From the NCBI RefSeq assembly GCF_000006565.2, contig NC_031473.1, positions 3,264,134 to 3,328,133 on the forward strand: a DNA stretch of 64,000 nt, written 5' to 3'. Below the pieces are notes generated by a model. The model was not told where the DNA came from. It did no database searches and saw only the letters and a program-made list of their open reading frames with translations. The position numbers were made by a program, and so were the translations under genes. This document shows positions 1 through 13,600 of the stretch, piece after piece. Each line of letters begins with the position of its first letter. Position 1 is the first letter of the stretch. This DNA comes from Toxoplasma gondii ME49. Taxonomy: Eukaryota; Apicomplexa; Conoidasida; Eucoccidiorida; Sarcocystidae.

Positions 1-3000
1 GACGGTGTGAACTTAGAAGGTTGTACGCTGGATACCCTGTTCCTTCGTCGGTTGTGTGTCGGAAACAGAACGACGGAAGCGAGCAAGATGCAGGCGACGG
101 AGAAGCAGCCTTGTTTGTCGGCAGACAGGCTGGGTTCCACTCACGGGCTCGCTCGGCTTCCAGGCACGGCGTTCTGGAAGAAAAACAGGAACAGGCGCAC
201 AGTTGATTTTGATGGTCTCTCTTGCCCAGGACAGCATCGCAATGACTACTGGATACCTTTGTTGAAACGGCGCCTTTCGTTTGTGTGGTCCACGGTGGAA
301 CTGGGACTGGGGAAACTTAGATCTCAATTCGTTTTCGGATACTCATGTGATTCCCCTGTCTCAAGTTTTCAAAAGCCGGTCCCTCTCTGTGGACTCCGGC
401 GCGCCGCAATAGGGCGTACTCGTAGAGAAGTGCAGACAAGGGCATGTGGGAGTCTTTTTACTTCTGTCATTTTGTGTGGTGGATGCAAGTGTGGGCACCG
501 TTCGCTAGGGAAATCTGAACGATGATTTGTTGATCATCGGGCCAGGCTGTCGCTCGCAGCCCTGTTCACCTGGAACGTTTGCTTGCCAGGTGACTCGCTC
601 CCGACTGACAGTGAAGTCGATCGTGCTGTGGGTGAAGCGTCTGTTCGTCTGCCTTTCGACTTCCGTCGGAAACGGCACAAGCTATTGCAGTGTTTAACGT
701 AGTTCCATCCAAAGCCAGCGGCGCGTTAATATATTTGTCATCAAAATGTCAATGAAATATCAGTAACGATGAAACTTAATTTATTAGCATAACAACACAG
801 AAGAATAAGCCGCCGTACGTTTAAACTTCACAGTGAATACACTTTAATGTTACAACTTCCTTCAGACAATGGGAGCGAAGATAATTGAGGATGGAACTCC
901 ATTCATGGAACTCGGAAAAAGCTTTCGCGCTACCTGCAGTGCCTGTCGAGTCGCTCAAGGAAGTTGTGATGCCGCTCATGATTCAAGGGATGTAAAGGTG
1001 TCTTCGTTCATTCGATGAGTTCTACCAATGTGAACACATATTATCATCGAATATAACAGCATGCTCCTGAATGCAACGGAACACTCTGCAAACACAGGAC
1101 TCCTTGAGCCACAGAGAATAGTCAAGTAGGTGCAAACCATACAAGGGCCAATTATGTCCATCGTTGCTTCCAAGTCGATACTTGGTACATGACTGGTACT
1201 TTCTCGGATGTGCGATTTAAAAGTATTTCCATCCCAAACCGGAGTTGGTTAGCATTTTAGCCATCCATTATTAATCTAGGTTTACCTTTTGAGATTCATC
1301 AGTAATTCACGAACCGAAGTGTAATTAGCAGGCGGGGGAGTATCTGGGTGTCGGTGCTATCTTGGGATTCTGTAATCAGAATTTGCATAGATCTTTCAGT
1401 CAGACACTTACCAGTGAACTGTATAACTTTATGTAAGTGCAAGGGTACATCATCTAAGATATTTTTGTGGCCATTCACAATTTTACATCTACATTTTGTC
1501 TAGGCAGTGTGGATAATGATCCATATCGCATCCCGTCTGTAGATTTTATAACGGTCTTACGGTAAGATGGAGAAAACGCATCAGATGAAAGTGGTCGTTT
1601 TTATCATGGATTGCATCAGCACCTGCATGTCGGCTACCTTACTACCGGATCGGCTCTGTGCTTACACTAAATCAACATTGTTTATGGCTACAGCTTCCGT
1701 GCAAACATTAATACTGTTAAAGAGACACCGGTCGTCACTCAAATGAAGGTTTTCTCCTTGCCTTGCCGGTGAGCAAACCGGGTTCCTGGGTTGATATATG
1801 TCCTAAATGTCGAGGAACATCTCTGTCGATAGCGCAGAAGTTCTACTCTGGTCACGTGGGCTGCCTCTTGCAAGGAGAAGTGTAATTTGCGGGCGTCGCC
1901 AAGCTAGACATACCAAATACGAGAAAAAGCGACAAGCGTGGCACGAAAGGTAGAATGTAACGCAACTGCAGATGATATGAAATATTGGTTTAGCGTAGTT
2001 ATATATATGTATATATCCACGCATTTTGTACGTGTTGCTTTGATGCGGTTGCACATTTGCATCCGTGAATGTTTGGCTTTCGGTGACGAACAGGTCTTTT
2101 GTGGAATCGTGCATGTCTATCCCCTCTCACTCTCTCCTCCAGCATGGTCTACGCATGTACAGACTTGTAGACGCATTCAAAAGTTTCTATCTCCAGTGGA
2201 GTCATTTGCGGCACAGGCGAATAGACACTCCACGCACGAGAGCATGCATTTTTATATAAAGGTGAGAGATTCTTTATGCACAGTTTCCAGGGGAGAGGCA
2301 AGCCGTTGCCAACCAGTAAGAAAGTACAGAGGACAAACATGTAGTGGTGTATTCAAGAGAGGAAGCAAAGCGACAAAGCCGTCGACGCAAATCCGGCGGA
2401 GAAATTACCAAGCGAGTGTCAACACTCTAGAAAAAGTAGTTCTTGACGGTTTGGCTTTCGTCCCCTTTCTCACGATATTTTCCTGTTGTACACGATCCCT
2501 TTTTTCGTGGCGTTTTAGCAATTCGTGTTTTTGGGCGAAACTCTTTTCCGAAAAAGACGTAAACTTCTACATTGAATGGCTTCATCTACTTTTGCTGCGG
2601 CCCTGTCGCGATGGCCCGAGTCCACTACACCAGTTGCCCTCTTTATTAGCTGACCCTTTCGATCTTTCAAAACAGGACTTCTCTCGGTCTTTTTCACCGC
2701 TTTGTTCCTCGAATGCTACACAGGGGAAACACCGCCCGATATGAGGTATATTGAACTTTCCTTGCGAACGGCAACAATGCAACGCCCGTCGTTACTGTAC
2801 ATATGTCCCTGTAAGTTACTCTTTACTACAACGGAGACACCACACATTTTTTCTGACTTTCTTGTGACGAAATGGCTCTCTAGCGCATGATTTCCACACA
2901 TGGTCCATCCAAAATACGGTGTTCATAGATCGCCAATCCTTCACTATGGAGTCATATGTCTCTCGGCAGTTCAGCCCCATCGTGAGAAGCACAACGCGCT

Positions 3001-5163
3001 CGTCTCTGCTCTGACATGGAGGAGAGAACCACTTTCCAGCTTGCCCACTTCTCGTCCGCTGCTCCCAGCGAAGCTTCTTACCAACACATTTCTACTCTCA
3101 AAAAACGGTGTTTCTTTTCGGGTCCGACAACCACTGCCTTGGAAAATGCTCACGGAACAAAACTTCTCTCTTCCATTCGCAAACCACCACTATCTACAGT
3201 TATACACATATAATGCACAGGAACGTATTTACTGTACGGGTCTTTCCTGTAGAGACAACAACCATACACGTCGCACATGCACATTTGTACGTGTATGTTT
3301 CCACACCGCAACTGCGAAAATAGAGCTTTCCTAGAGTTGGATATATACGTGCACGCACCTTAACACGAACCAGCACACACGGTAACTCATAAAAACCTCT
3401 TCTTCGGTTTTCTGCTGTATACAAGCGCCTTTCTCCACTAGCCTGCTGCGGTTTCCCAACTTGTAAGGAAATGCATATTGGCGATACTGGCGAAACCGCA
3501 CAAAACACAAGGCACTCTTGGTGCCGTTTGAGATCTTCCACGGTTTCGCTTGTTCGCGAATCTTTCCCGATATTCCAGAGACACAGCCGCATATGTCTTG
3601 AACGCGTGCCTGCTGTCATCGGACGCGCCTCGTCTCTCAAAACACTGCTAGTGTCAAGTTGTTCATTGATAAAAGGGAAACGCTATCTGCCTCCTACAGT
3701 CCATCCAGTCGACTAGCTTGTTCTTTGTCCTCTTTCCTCCATCGTCCTTAACCGCCTGACACGATATACCGTCTCCACACTTCCCATATCTGGTCAAGAA
3801 ACACACTTGTCTGCGACAGAGTGGCCTACGCGACTCGCTTTCTGAGCCTCCATGCATTTTCCGTTTCGTTCTGAAGCGGCTAGATCACATCTACAAATGA
3901 GGCAATACAGACAAGCAATTCGTCCGATTCTCCACGGGATGAGTGGCGTTTGTCCTCCACTGAACCACATCACCTTGACGAAACCCTAACAGAAATACGA
4001 AACAAAAAAAAACTGTTGCTTCCTTTTTAGGCGACCCAGCGTAGTCCCGTTGAATCAGCACGCACACGTTGATTCACAATTCTGCCTTCACTTCTACAGC
4101 TACCGGAAAAACCAACCAAACCCCCCTCACTTCTCCCAGTGAAAATGCGCTTTGGTCAAACCCCGACTAACAGTGGACTTCGCGCAAAAGGTGATCACGA
4201 CGACACGCAAGAATTTCAACATCTTCGCCAGAGAACAACTCACCTCTCCCACAGTTTGCGCAAACACGAGGAATGTGTGAGAGCTGATTTGTTCAGCGAA
4301 AAAATGGAACAGATGATTTCTAAATAAGAAGCATCCACAAACATGGTAGCGCCAGAAAGAGTCGTTTTCACGCCATTCTGTCCCGTTTTTGTGGAGGACA
4401 ACCCCGGTCTCGCTCAAAAAAGCTCTTGGACACACAAAGCAGTTGCTTGTATCCTGAAAAGTCCAAGACCAACGCATCACCTTCGCCGAGCCGTTGATAA
4501 GGAGTGATTTGCGATACCGCGAGACGCCAAAAGCATGTCAAATTCCAAGTTTCCGGCCTATCGTCACCATCAAGTGTGTGTCGTTGCACGCCGCGACAGG
4601 CTCCACCTCCCCTTCACAGTAATACAGGCAGCCGTATTCTAGGCTGTCTCTGACCCTTTGACACCATTCAGCGACTTCTCTTGTCCACGTTCCGCTTCAT
4701 TCTGGCGAGTCCGCAAAAGGCAAAAGACGTCTTGACCTGTTAGGGAAACACGAGAGAAGTCACGGTGAAAACTCGACGTTTCCCAGCGAGCCTACAGAAA
4801 ATTCGCGAAGCTTCCACATCTGTATGTCCATCTGGTCCTTTCCGCAACGGACATCCCCTCTACCATGAGCACGCAAGGCCAGCCGGGTTCACAGACATGT
4901 TTTCTCCACCTAAACAAATGTCGCTATCAAAAAATCACTTCCATCGGCGTGCCCACATCAACTGATGAATGCGGGCAGGCGCAGATGACTAGAACGCACA
5001 TGCCTCGACTTGAAGGGAAATGTGACACTCGCGGGCTCCTCACCTTGTCCCGTCTCCTGATCACTCACAAACGCCGGTTTACATATGGTTCTGTCTCTTC
5101 TCGAGACGACTCTAAAATGAAAAGACACTTCCACTTTCCGAGCGACTAAAAGAGATGCACGGT
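1..5163. other. Gene-poor region, no supported gene
   Basis: I see no coding region here that I can support. Open frames are short, lack recognisable domains and do not chain through GT-AG introns. The stretch from about 700 to 2050 is AT-rich, with a short TA-rich run near 1998-2018. The right-hand part should contain the 3' untranslated region of the LARP gene, whose stop codon is at 5164-5166 on the minus strand. The left part could be the flank of a gene outside the window. Confidence 0.5.
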
Positions 5164-8100
5164 TTACACACTCAGCACGCGGACATCGCTAGTGATATTC
5201 TGCACCACTATCAACACATGCTTTGCTCTCCGTGGCACATGTTCCACGCTTTTCATCTTCTCGAGCGTCAACGGCGCGTCTGACCCTTTAACTGGACGAC
5301 GAAATGCTAACTTGCGCCCTCTAGATCCATTCTTCGACACATCTGGTACACTTGAAAACGAACCTTGAACGCTGGCTTCAGACGACGAGTTCGCTCCATT
5401 CTTCTCCTTCGCTGCAGGATCCGCCACCGGTTCCGTGGAATCGCCTTTAGGTGGCTGCAGAGCATACATGAAACGCGAAGAGCGTCAACCAAAGGATGCA
5501 CAGACCCCCCTTTTCTCTATTGCAGCTTTGCTTTGCCTTCAGCGTGACCGCCTGCATACCGGAGACCCTGTCATGTACTCAGCGCATCTCATAGACGTGA
5601 GAAACGAAGTAACATTTACTTGTGTGTGCCTTCACCTTTGTGTCAGTGTGTCAAATGAGCAGTTGCACAACTTACCGACTTTGAAGCCTCTCCCTTTTTC
5701 CCGTCAGCCGCATGGCCTTCTTCGGTCTTGCTTGCCAAGCCTGTGTTCTGCTTCGCATTTTTCTTATTTGCCTTTCCTCCGTTTTTCGAGCCTCCTGCGT
5801 TGCCAGAGGAGTCCGGCAAAGACGAAGGGGCATCCTTTTGACGCTGACGAGCTGTGAAGGCTGTCCAGCACGCGGCACCCTGTCTGGGTGTATCAAGCGC
5901 CAAGAAGCACCCAGTTTGCTGAGAGAGCACAGCCACCGAGAAGAAACGGACACTGGGATAACCACACAACAGATATGGGAGAAGGGACAAACACGAAAAT
6001 GAAGAAAGACATAACGACGCGAACCGAGCAAACGTTGCGACACGCCACTTGTCCAGCAGTATCGAGACGCAATAGGCAGCCTCCGTTTGTTCGGCCACGC
6101 CGTGATCATTTGTCACATTCACGCCTGGAACAAGCCGGAAATGGCCACACAATGGGAGACATTTTCAAATGCATGTCACTTCACCGAAAAGTCGCGAACA
6201 CAAAAACAGCGCATGACAAAGATGCACCACATGGCCACACGCGCTTCATACCATTCGCCCTCTGAAACTCCTAACTTTCAGATACATAACGAGTTACCTA
6301 CCTGTACGCAATACACTGGTGTTGACTCCGACGTTTTTCTACGTGTCCGACCAAAATTAGAAGAAATATGTTTAAAAATCTGTAAGTGAAAGTACGTTTC
6401 GGTAAGCTGTTGACTTGTCCTTTGTTGGATGGGTCTGCCTTACCGGGAGATCCCGGATGTCTTGTGGAATCTCGATGCCATTAGGACATGTCGCCTCGTA
6501 GTTGCTGCAGATGTCGACCACCTCGGCAGCCGTGAAATTCCTAAAAGCTGAAGAAAACGCATGCATGCAGAAAGACGACCTCCACCCAGTGAGAGCCAAC
6601 AAAACTTGCCACCTACCCTGAGCAGCGCACCACAGATGTTCCACCGTTCTCTTGCCGCAGCGCTTCCCTGATTTTTGTCCCCATGGAAACAATATCCCGC
6701 TCATGTCAAACGCGCTTCAGTTTCTCTTGAAACCGTCCTCACTCATGCCTGGCTGAGCTTTCTCACCTTTCTTGTAGCCGCACGGTTTCGTAGGTCGCGC
6801 ATTCGCTGCGGCACTGAGTGAAGGGAAATCACCGCCTCCAAGGAACGGCGCCCCTGACGTACGCGGTGATGACATGGCTGACCCCACTCCTCTGGATTTA
6901 CGGCAAGAGGCACCCGATCCCTGTTCCAATGAACTCCAGTTGTTTCCATGGTGATGGGACCGCGAGGATGACGAGGATCCGCCATGTCCTTCATGGTCGT
7001 CCCCGGCAGAAGAACGCGGTCCTGAGTTCAAGCACAAAACAGCACGCAAGACACAGGCCATCGAAGCCGTCTTTCGGAGGCTCGTTCTGCCCTTTGAAGA
7101 ACGCACGTGACACAGCGCTGGACTCCTTAGTTTTATTTGTATGCAGACTGTGCCGCGACAGCCACCTCTCGGGGGAAAAGCGCATGCAGTATTTTAGGTG
7201 TGCATCATGCGCGCTGCTGAAAACGGTTAGACGAGCAGCGAGTCACTGTCCGCACACACGTGGACAGCCGGAAACCTGGACACTGCGTACCCCACGGAAG
7301 CGCGTTCCCCATATGCCCAGGAAGTACGCGGTGTCAATCCTTCATTATTGTTTCCTGAGCAACGCAATTCTGTTCCTTCTTACCCGCGTTCCAATCTTCG
7401 TCCTTGATTGCCTTGCCTCGGCGGCCAGTGACCAACTTCCATCCACCTGAATTGGCAGCTGCCTGAGTCTGCTGCGTCCAATTGTTCGATTGCTGCGCGG
7501 TATACTGAGTGGTCGAGGGTTTCCTGGCAGCCGCAGAGGCGCCGCCTCCACCCGCTCCTGATCCAGAGCTGCGAGAGCGACCCGCATTGCCGCCTCCCCG
7601 CCCCGTCCCTGGAAGTCCGGTCGGGCTGTCCCCGCCGCTGGGGGCCACGGCGATCGTGCCCGCGAGGGGGCCGCCCTGCGCCCAGCAGCCATACGCGGCG
7701 GTGGCTGCTGCGTTCGCGTCGTAGGCCGGGAGGTAGCCTCCGTTGTAGGAGAGCATGACGGGGTCGTAGTAGCAAGGTTGTCCGGGGACCCAGGAGCAAG
7801 GGGCTGTTTGACTTCCAGACGGGCTCACAGGCGGATAGGCTGCCGCGTCACTGGGTTTGTCGGAAGCCTTTTCGTCTCCGGAAGACTGGGCTCTAGCCTG
7901 GTCGCTATCGGCACACGCGGAAGTCTCGCCCTTCTCTTCCCTGTCTGCACCTTCGCGATCGTTTCTCATAGACGACGGAGGCGGGCTCGAACACGCTGTC
8001 TCACCCGCTACCGACGACGGCGTGGTGTCGGCAGGCGATGCGGCTCTTTCAGAGCCTGCCTCCTTCCCGTTGGCTACCACGGGCTGCGCACTCGCCGCAC

Positions 8101-10613
8101 CCTGTGGCACTTCGCCGGCGAGGACACTCCCCGGCTGCCATCCTGGAGGAGGGACAGGAGCCCCGGCGGAGCTCCATGAGAGGTCGAAGGGTATCCACGG
8201 CCCAGATGCCATGTACGGGGCTGTGCCCCTCAAAGAGTGAGAGGAAGACGGGTGGGCTGAGTTCCGAGACGAAGACTTCCCTTCGCCACGAGCCCCAGCC
8301 TGAGGTGTCGCACCAGCAGAGGCTCCTTTCCCGCCCTTGCCACTCGCGCCCTTCTCCCGCTTGCCCGTTTGACCCAGCGCAGCAAACGGACGCAGAGCAG
8401 GAGAGCGCGTAGACCCGTCATACCCAGCTGGCCGAGAGGTTGCCACTCCGGAGGCTGCGTAGTTTCCCGGACTCATCGCCACGACCTGGTTCCGACCATA
8501 TGGCGGAGCAGGCGAGGCAAAAACGGTGGCGTTGTAAGGCAGCGTGCACGGCGGATACTGAGGCACAAAACGCCCAGATTGCAACGGAAGGGAACCGGCA
8601 GACGCTCCGGACCTCTTGTGAGGATACCCTGACAAGGGATGTGCGCCGTATCGCCCCATCGCGACGCCAGATAGCGGCACCTGGCCCGGAACGAAGCCAG
8701 CGGGAACGGACCCCAGAGCAGACGTCGTGTACTGCTGAGACGACGAAACGATACGCTGCAGGGAATGAGTCGCCTTGATTCCAACTCGAATCGGCTTGTC
8801 CTGAGAAACGCACGGAATCGATATGAGGAGCAGCCACGGCGTTCAACTTGTAAATGCAGCAGGGCAAACGAAAAAACAACCGAATTTCACTCTCAATCGG
8901 GGTACAAACGTTGTACACGGCCGCGTGACTCTCATAGAGACAAGGAACACGTGAAGCCTGATCATCCAGACTTCGACTACGCAAGCAAAACGGACGCTAC
9001 AATCACGGGATAATCACAGCCTGTACGGAGCTGGCGGGAGTTGTGCGATACACCGAAAATCCCCCTAGAAACTGAACATTTCCCCAGTTTTTTCCACCTA
9101 CATCGATCTGTTGAGTTCGCAGCCACAGCGCCAGTTCCTGAGCAACGTTTTCGTCTTCGACGACAACAAACCACGTGTTGTTGACCTCTCTGCGAATACT
9201 GCGGACTGGCCCCACAGCTTTGGTTTCTTCCGGTTTCGGCGTGGCGTTTTCCTTGTCTTCTTTCTTCGCCTCCTTCTTCGCCTCCTTGACGCGTTCTTCC
9301 GTATTCTTCTGGAACAGCGGGGCGCTTTCAATCAATGTGCGGAGTGTCTCCTCACTTAGGTTCTCTGGGACGTCTCTGAAGACGAGTGTGTTCCGGGTTT
9401 CTGCGAGAAGGTTTCCGAGGGCAATGCACTTGACAGTGGCCTTTTTCTCAGCTTGTCCCTCTGCGTTTCCTTCCTTCGCCTTTCCCTCACCTTCCTCCTT
9501 CGCCTCCTCTTCGATCTTTGCTATCTCGACCGTCCGCTCCGACAGCGTGAGCTGCGAACGCTCCAGGGCAGCGTCGATGTCCTCAGACGAGAAGTTCCAC
9601 GCGGCGACGGTCGGATGCGCGAGAAGAACGGCCACATCGAGAAGGAGGTCACCAGGCTTGATCTTCGTGGCCAAAAACCGGTCTCGCTGAAGATTTTCCT
9701 GAGTGAAGAGCGCCTCCAGCGCGGCAGGCAACTCACTCGGCTCCGGCGGCACAACCGGCGCTGGGCTCGGCGGTGGGATCGGCTGGTAAGACAGCTGGGG
9801 AACGTGCAGGTGCATCTCGTAGGCGAGGGGCAGGGGTGGAGGTGGCGGAACGTGTACGCCTCCAGGTGACGGAGGCGAAGGCGGGTGTGGAAGAGCGACT
9901 CGGTTTTTTTGACCATTGAGGTACGCAGGCGAGCCGCTGGCGCCTGCCTGGCGTCTCCCCATGCTCCGAGCCTGGCCGGCCTGCCTAGGCGACGCAGGGC
10001 TCTTGTCTCCTACCTTGCCTCCCTTGGAGCCCGACCCATTGGCCGACAGAGGGGAGGCATCCATCGCTTCCGCGCCCGGAGCCGCTGCTCGACTACTGTT
10101 TCCGCGTTTCTTCTTCCTCTTCTCGCCCGTCACCGCCGCCTGGCCGGGCTTCCCCGACGCGCCCGAAGGCGACGCACCAGCAGCCGCCTGGGTGCTCTGT
10201 GCTCCACGTTGGTCTTGCTTCCCGTCTCGACCGTCGCCGTCGCTGCCCTTCGCGTCATGCCTCTCGGGCTTCTCTCCGTCCCCGGACAGAGGGCAAGGGA
10301 TATCGGAGCCATTCGAACGCGTATCGTCTTCTGCATCCATCGCGTCCACAGCTCCCCGCGGAGAACCGCCTCCGTCTTTGCGACTGGGCATTATGTCCGC
10401 CTTCAGGGACGACGTAGTCGCCCCAGACGCCGTCGTCGACAGTTCCCTCGCAGGCAGAGACGCTGAGGCGTATGAGGCTCGCGTCGTGTTGCTGTCGTCG
10501 CCGCGTCCCGCCTGATGATCCTGAGACCCCACCGCGTTCTCTACGAGCAAGATGCCGTCTTTGCCGGGCGCAGTCCCCAGGTCGCGCAGAACTGGCATCT
10601 TGGTTGGATCCAT
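5164..10613 (-). CDS. La-related RNA-binding protein (LARP4-like), six exons
   Basis: Likely binds mRNA and affects its stability or translation, as LARP4-type proteins do. Exons (minus): 10613 to 9054 or 9027; 8755-7384; 7021-6767; 6547-6444; about 5879 (or 5843)-5676; 5454-5164. Junction phases agree throughout. The donor of exon 1 and the acceptor of exon 5 are each ambiguous between two phase-0 sites. The start is the ATG at 10613 (MDPTKMPVLRDLG); the longer frame begins only at a TTG. Residues 1-290 are low-complexity and rich in Gly, Ser and Pro. A La motif follows at about 295-360 (ALFTQENLQRDRFLATKI). After it comes an RRM-like unit: TLVFRDVPENLSEETLRTLI, a charged Lys/Glu insert, then NTWFVVVEDENVAQELALWL, which resembles the LARP4 RRM. 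Exon 3 carries GDFPSLSAA, an FPSL motif also seen in LARP4 proteins. The rest is Gly/Ser/Ala/Pro-rich. About 1,250 aa. The family call is from motif recognition; the function is inferred. Confidence 0.83.
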
Positions 10614-13600
10614 ACAGCCAGAACGACGGGCCACCAACTGCAGACAACCTGAGATCAAAAGCCACGTAAAAGCCTAACAACCAGAACAAATTTTGACTGG
10701 CAGTCGCGCGACGACAAACCAGCCGCCGTTCCACACTCCAGCTTCGCCCCTACGAACACGGGATGTCCCTCCCGCGAGGCTGAGGGGAGCCACTGGCACG
10801 AGGAAACTCAAAGAGAGGACAGAACGGTGTCGTCACAGCGGAGCCAGTCTCGACGGCGAACGCCGGGAAGGGGGACGCAGAAAGCAGCTTTCAGAGACGA
10901 CTCGAACTTGAAACGGCGAAGCTCGGGAAAAACCAAGTTTTCTCGGAGCCCTCTTCGCGGAGTCGAAAAGACAGTGGACGGAAGACGGCGGGAAATGAGC
11001 GAACCTCGAGGCAGACGCCGAGAAAGACTCTAAAGGCGACGAATGGAGTACCCGCGATGATGAGAGAGGTCAGCAGAACACAGCAAACTTGCGACAACGA
11101 CCTTCTTTAAAACGATAGTGAGCAGAGGCAACACTGACAAGGAAGTCGTGGGAAATACTCAACGCCAGCTCTGTCATGCAGGTCGAGTTCCAGAATGCGT
11201 TATTTCTACACAGCCTTTTCTTCGAAACGACCCCGGTACACGGATATCCCAAACTTGAACGAATCGAAGGCAAATGCAGTAGTCGTAGACACGGAAAACC
11301 GAGGAGACACACCTTTAAGTTCTTGCGCTGCGTGTATCCAAAGGTAGAGCTGCCGCTCGACGGAAGCGAGAAAAGGCGGCGAATAGCGGAGAGATGTGAG
11401 GAAACGCTCGAGAGACAGCAGATAAAAGGCAAGAGCGGACGCCAGAAACAAGTCCACTCGAGACACTTTAAAGCTTTGGGGGAGGAGGAACAAGAAGCAG
11501 ACAAGAGGGAACCCGCGCGTTTGACGACAGAAGAAAGCGTTTCTACTTCTGGAAAACAATGCACCGCAAAGAGGAGAGCACAACAAAGCCTATGGAGAAA
11601 AAAACAGTAAGACTTTGAGATCTCGACAAGGGTCGTTGGCCATCACGCTGTTTGATCGGAAACCAGCTTCTAAGGGGGCTCTCTGATCCAAACCGGGCAG
11701 AGACAGACGCGAAGATTGGGGCTCCTACGGTTTCGTCGAGTTCCAGGTAAGTGCACACATCTCGTGCTCTTGTGGCACAAAGGTCGAAACATAGGAAGTT
11801 CTACAGAAAGTGCCCGCCGCCTCGACAGCCGCCGGTCCCAAACGCCTTGGTTTCTTGTAAAACCGGACCAACAGAAGACGCCGAAACTAGGGGCGGCGGA
11901 GTAAAATAACAAGTGACGGGGCGAACGATCTCTTTCGCCGGTTGTGAAACGCTACCCAATCCTCGGCGACCCAGGGGCGAAACAAACGAACGGTCACGAA
12001 GGACGTGTGAAGGGCAGACACGCGAAAGGCAGGTCTTTGATCCCTGAACAGTTCACTTCCGTTGCGAGTCTGATGTGAGTCGAAGCTTTGTAGTTGGCGG
12101 TTGCTGCAGCGCACGGCCGGATCTGGAGAAAATTGCGAGGAGACAAGACTGGTCTACATCCCCCACGGGCTGTGGGTTTGCCGCACTCAAGGTGAGTGAC
12201 CTGTAGACTGCGGAATCGCAAGCGGTCCTTTTTCGAGGTGAAAAAAGAGTACAGAGACCGCAAAAAAATGCAGAGATACTAAAGCAGAAAGCGATCCGCG
12301 GTCCCCTCGACAGTGGCGCGGCTGCCCTGGGGCATTTTCTGGACAGAAAGAGGAAAAAACTGGAAAGGGGTGGCAGTGAGAAAAACGGGTTTCCCACCGT
12401 CTCCCCTAGGACAGACGAGACGAATTCCGGTGCGAAAGAAAACGAAATGATGAACAGTGGAGACGGGAGTAGGCAGGGTAAGAGCGTAGAGCGAGACGCA
12501 GCGTTACTTTAGGGTGTGCCCAGTTTACTATTTTTCCATAGCCCCTTCACTCCAAGTCCCGCCCCCCCCCAACCCCCGCAGGCCTCTTTGCACAAGGGCA
12601 ACTTCTAAGCGCAACAGGGGCTGGGCACAGTGCATGCGCTTTCGGGTTGTACGAAAGAGCCCATACTCGAGGCCCTCATCCTTTCCCTTGAAAAAAATGA
12701 TCTGCCCCTGGAGAGCGATGTCGGTCCAGAATCGTCTCCTTTCGTTACATAGTTTTTCATTTCTTGACTCAGACTGAATAGGCAATCTCTTGACTGCCTT
12801 ATATCGGATGAAGTTTGCCAGTGAAAAAGAGCGAGGGCGGGTTTTCGCGGGGGATATGTGCACGAGGACATCCTCAAAAATGCCGCTCAATAACAATAAC
12901 AGCAAGCAGCCGTCGCAGTTGCAACACTGTCTGTCTCCCGCTCTACTCAAAGCGCATCCTCGCCTTCCGCTGCCCCTTTCTCGTGACAACAAATGCCTCA
13001 GGCGTTCCTCTCACATCGTACCACATCTGGATAGCCATTTGAGTGGAGTACGTGTGCAATGGCTGGTGTGCGGAAATCCGTCAACTGTTGCTAGTTGGCG
13101 CACCCGCTGATTCGGCGACCTGACGCAAAAGTAGTGATCCTGGCGGAGACGCTGATCTTTAGGTAATGCAGTGCATGCTCGATACAGTAACCGAGGCGAG
13201 ATTACCGAGTTGTCTGGACGGTAAGTCCTGTCTCGTTGCGTCCGTTGGTGTACGTGACTAGGTGACACGCGGTAGGTGGCAAAAAGCGAACGTTATGACG
13301 GACGGATGGTGGGCAGACCAACTGGTGCAAGGGATATCACCTGTGTGGGCTTTATTTAGCAAGTCCAAGCTGATTCTATTACACGTGTCGCGAATCCCAT
13401 GCCAAAATCTATCTTAGCGGCCCTAGTCGAGAAAGTGGCGTTCGCCATCATATCTGTCTTTATAGGGGATCCAACACACGCCCGAGAAGTAGGTGCTTTC
13501 TGCGAAACACCGTGGTGCCAACGCGAAAAAAAACCCGGTTGCAGATGGAAAACGCCGCTTAGGACGGACGGAAACACGAATTGCTACGCGAATGCCCTTA

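Noticed and set aside
7..525. 172-codon open frame at the left edge
   Set aside because: It has no recognisable domain, overlapping open frames of similar quality exist in other phases, and nothing downstream continues it.
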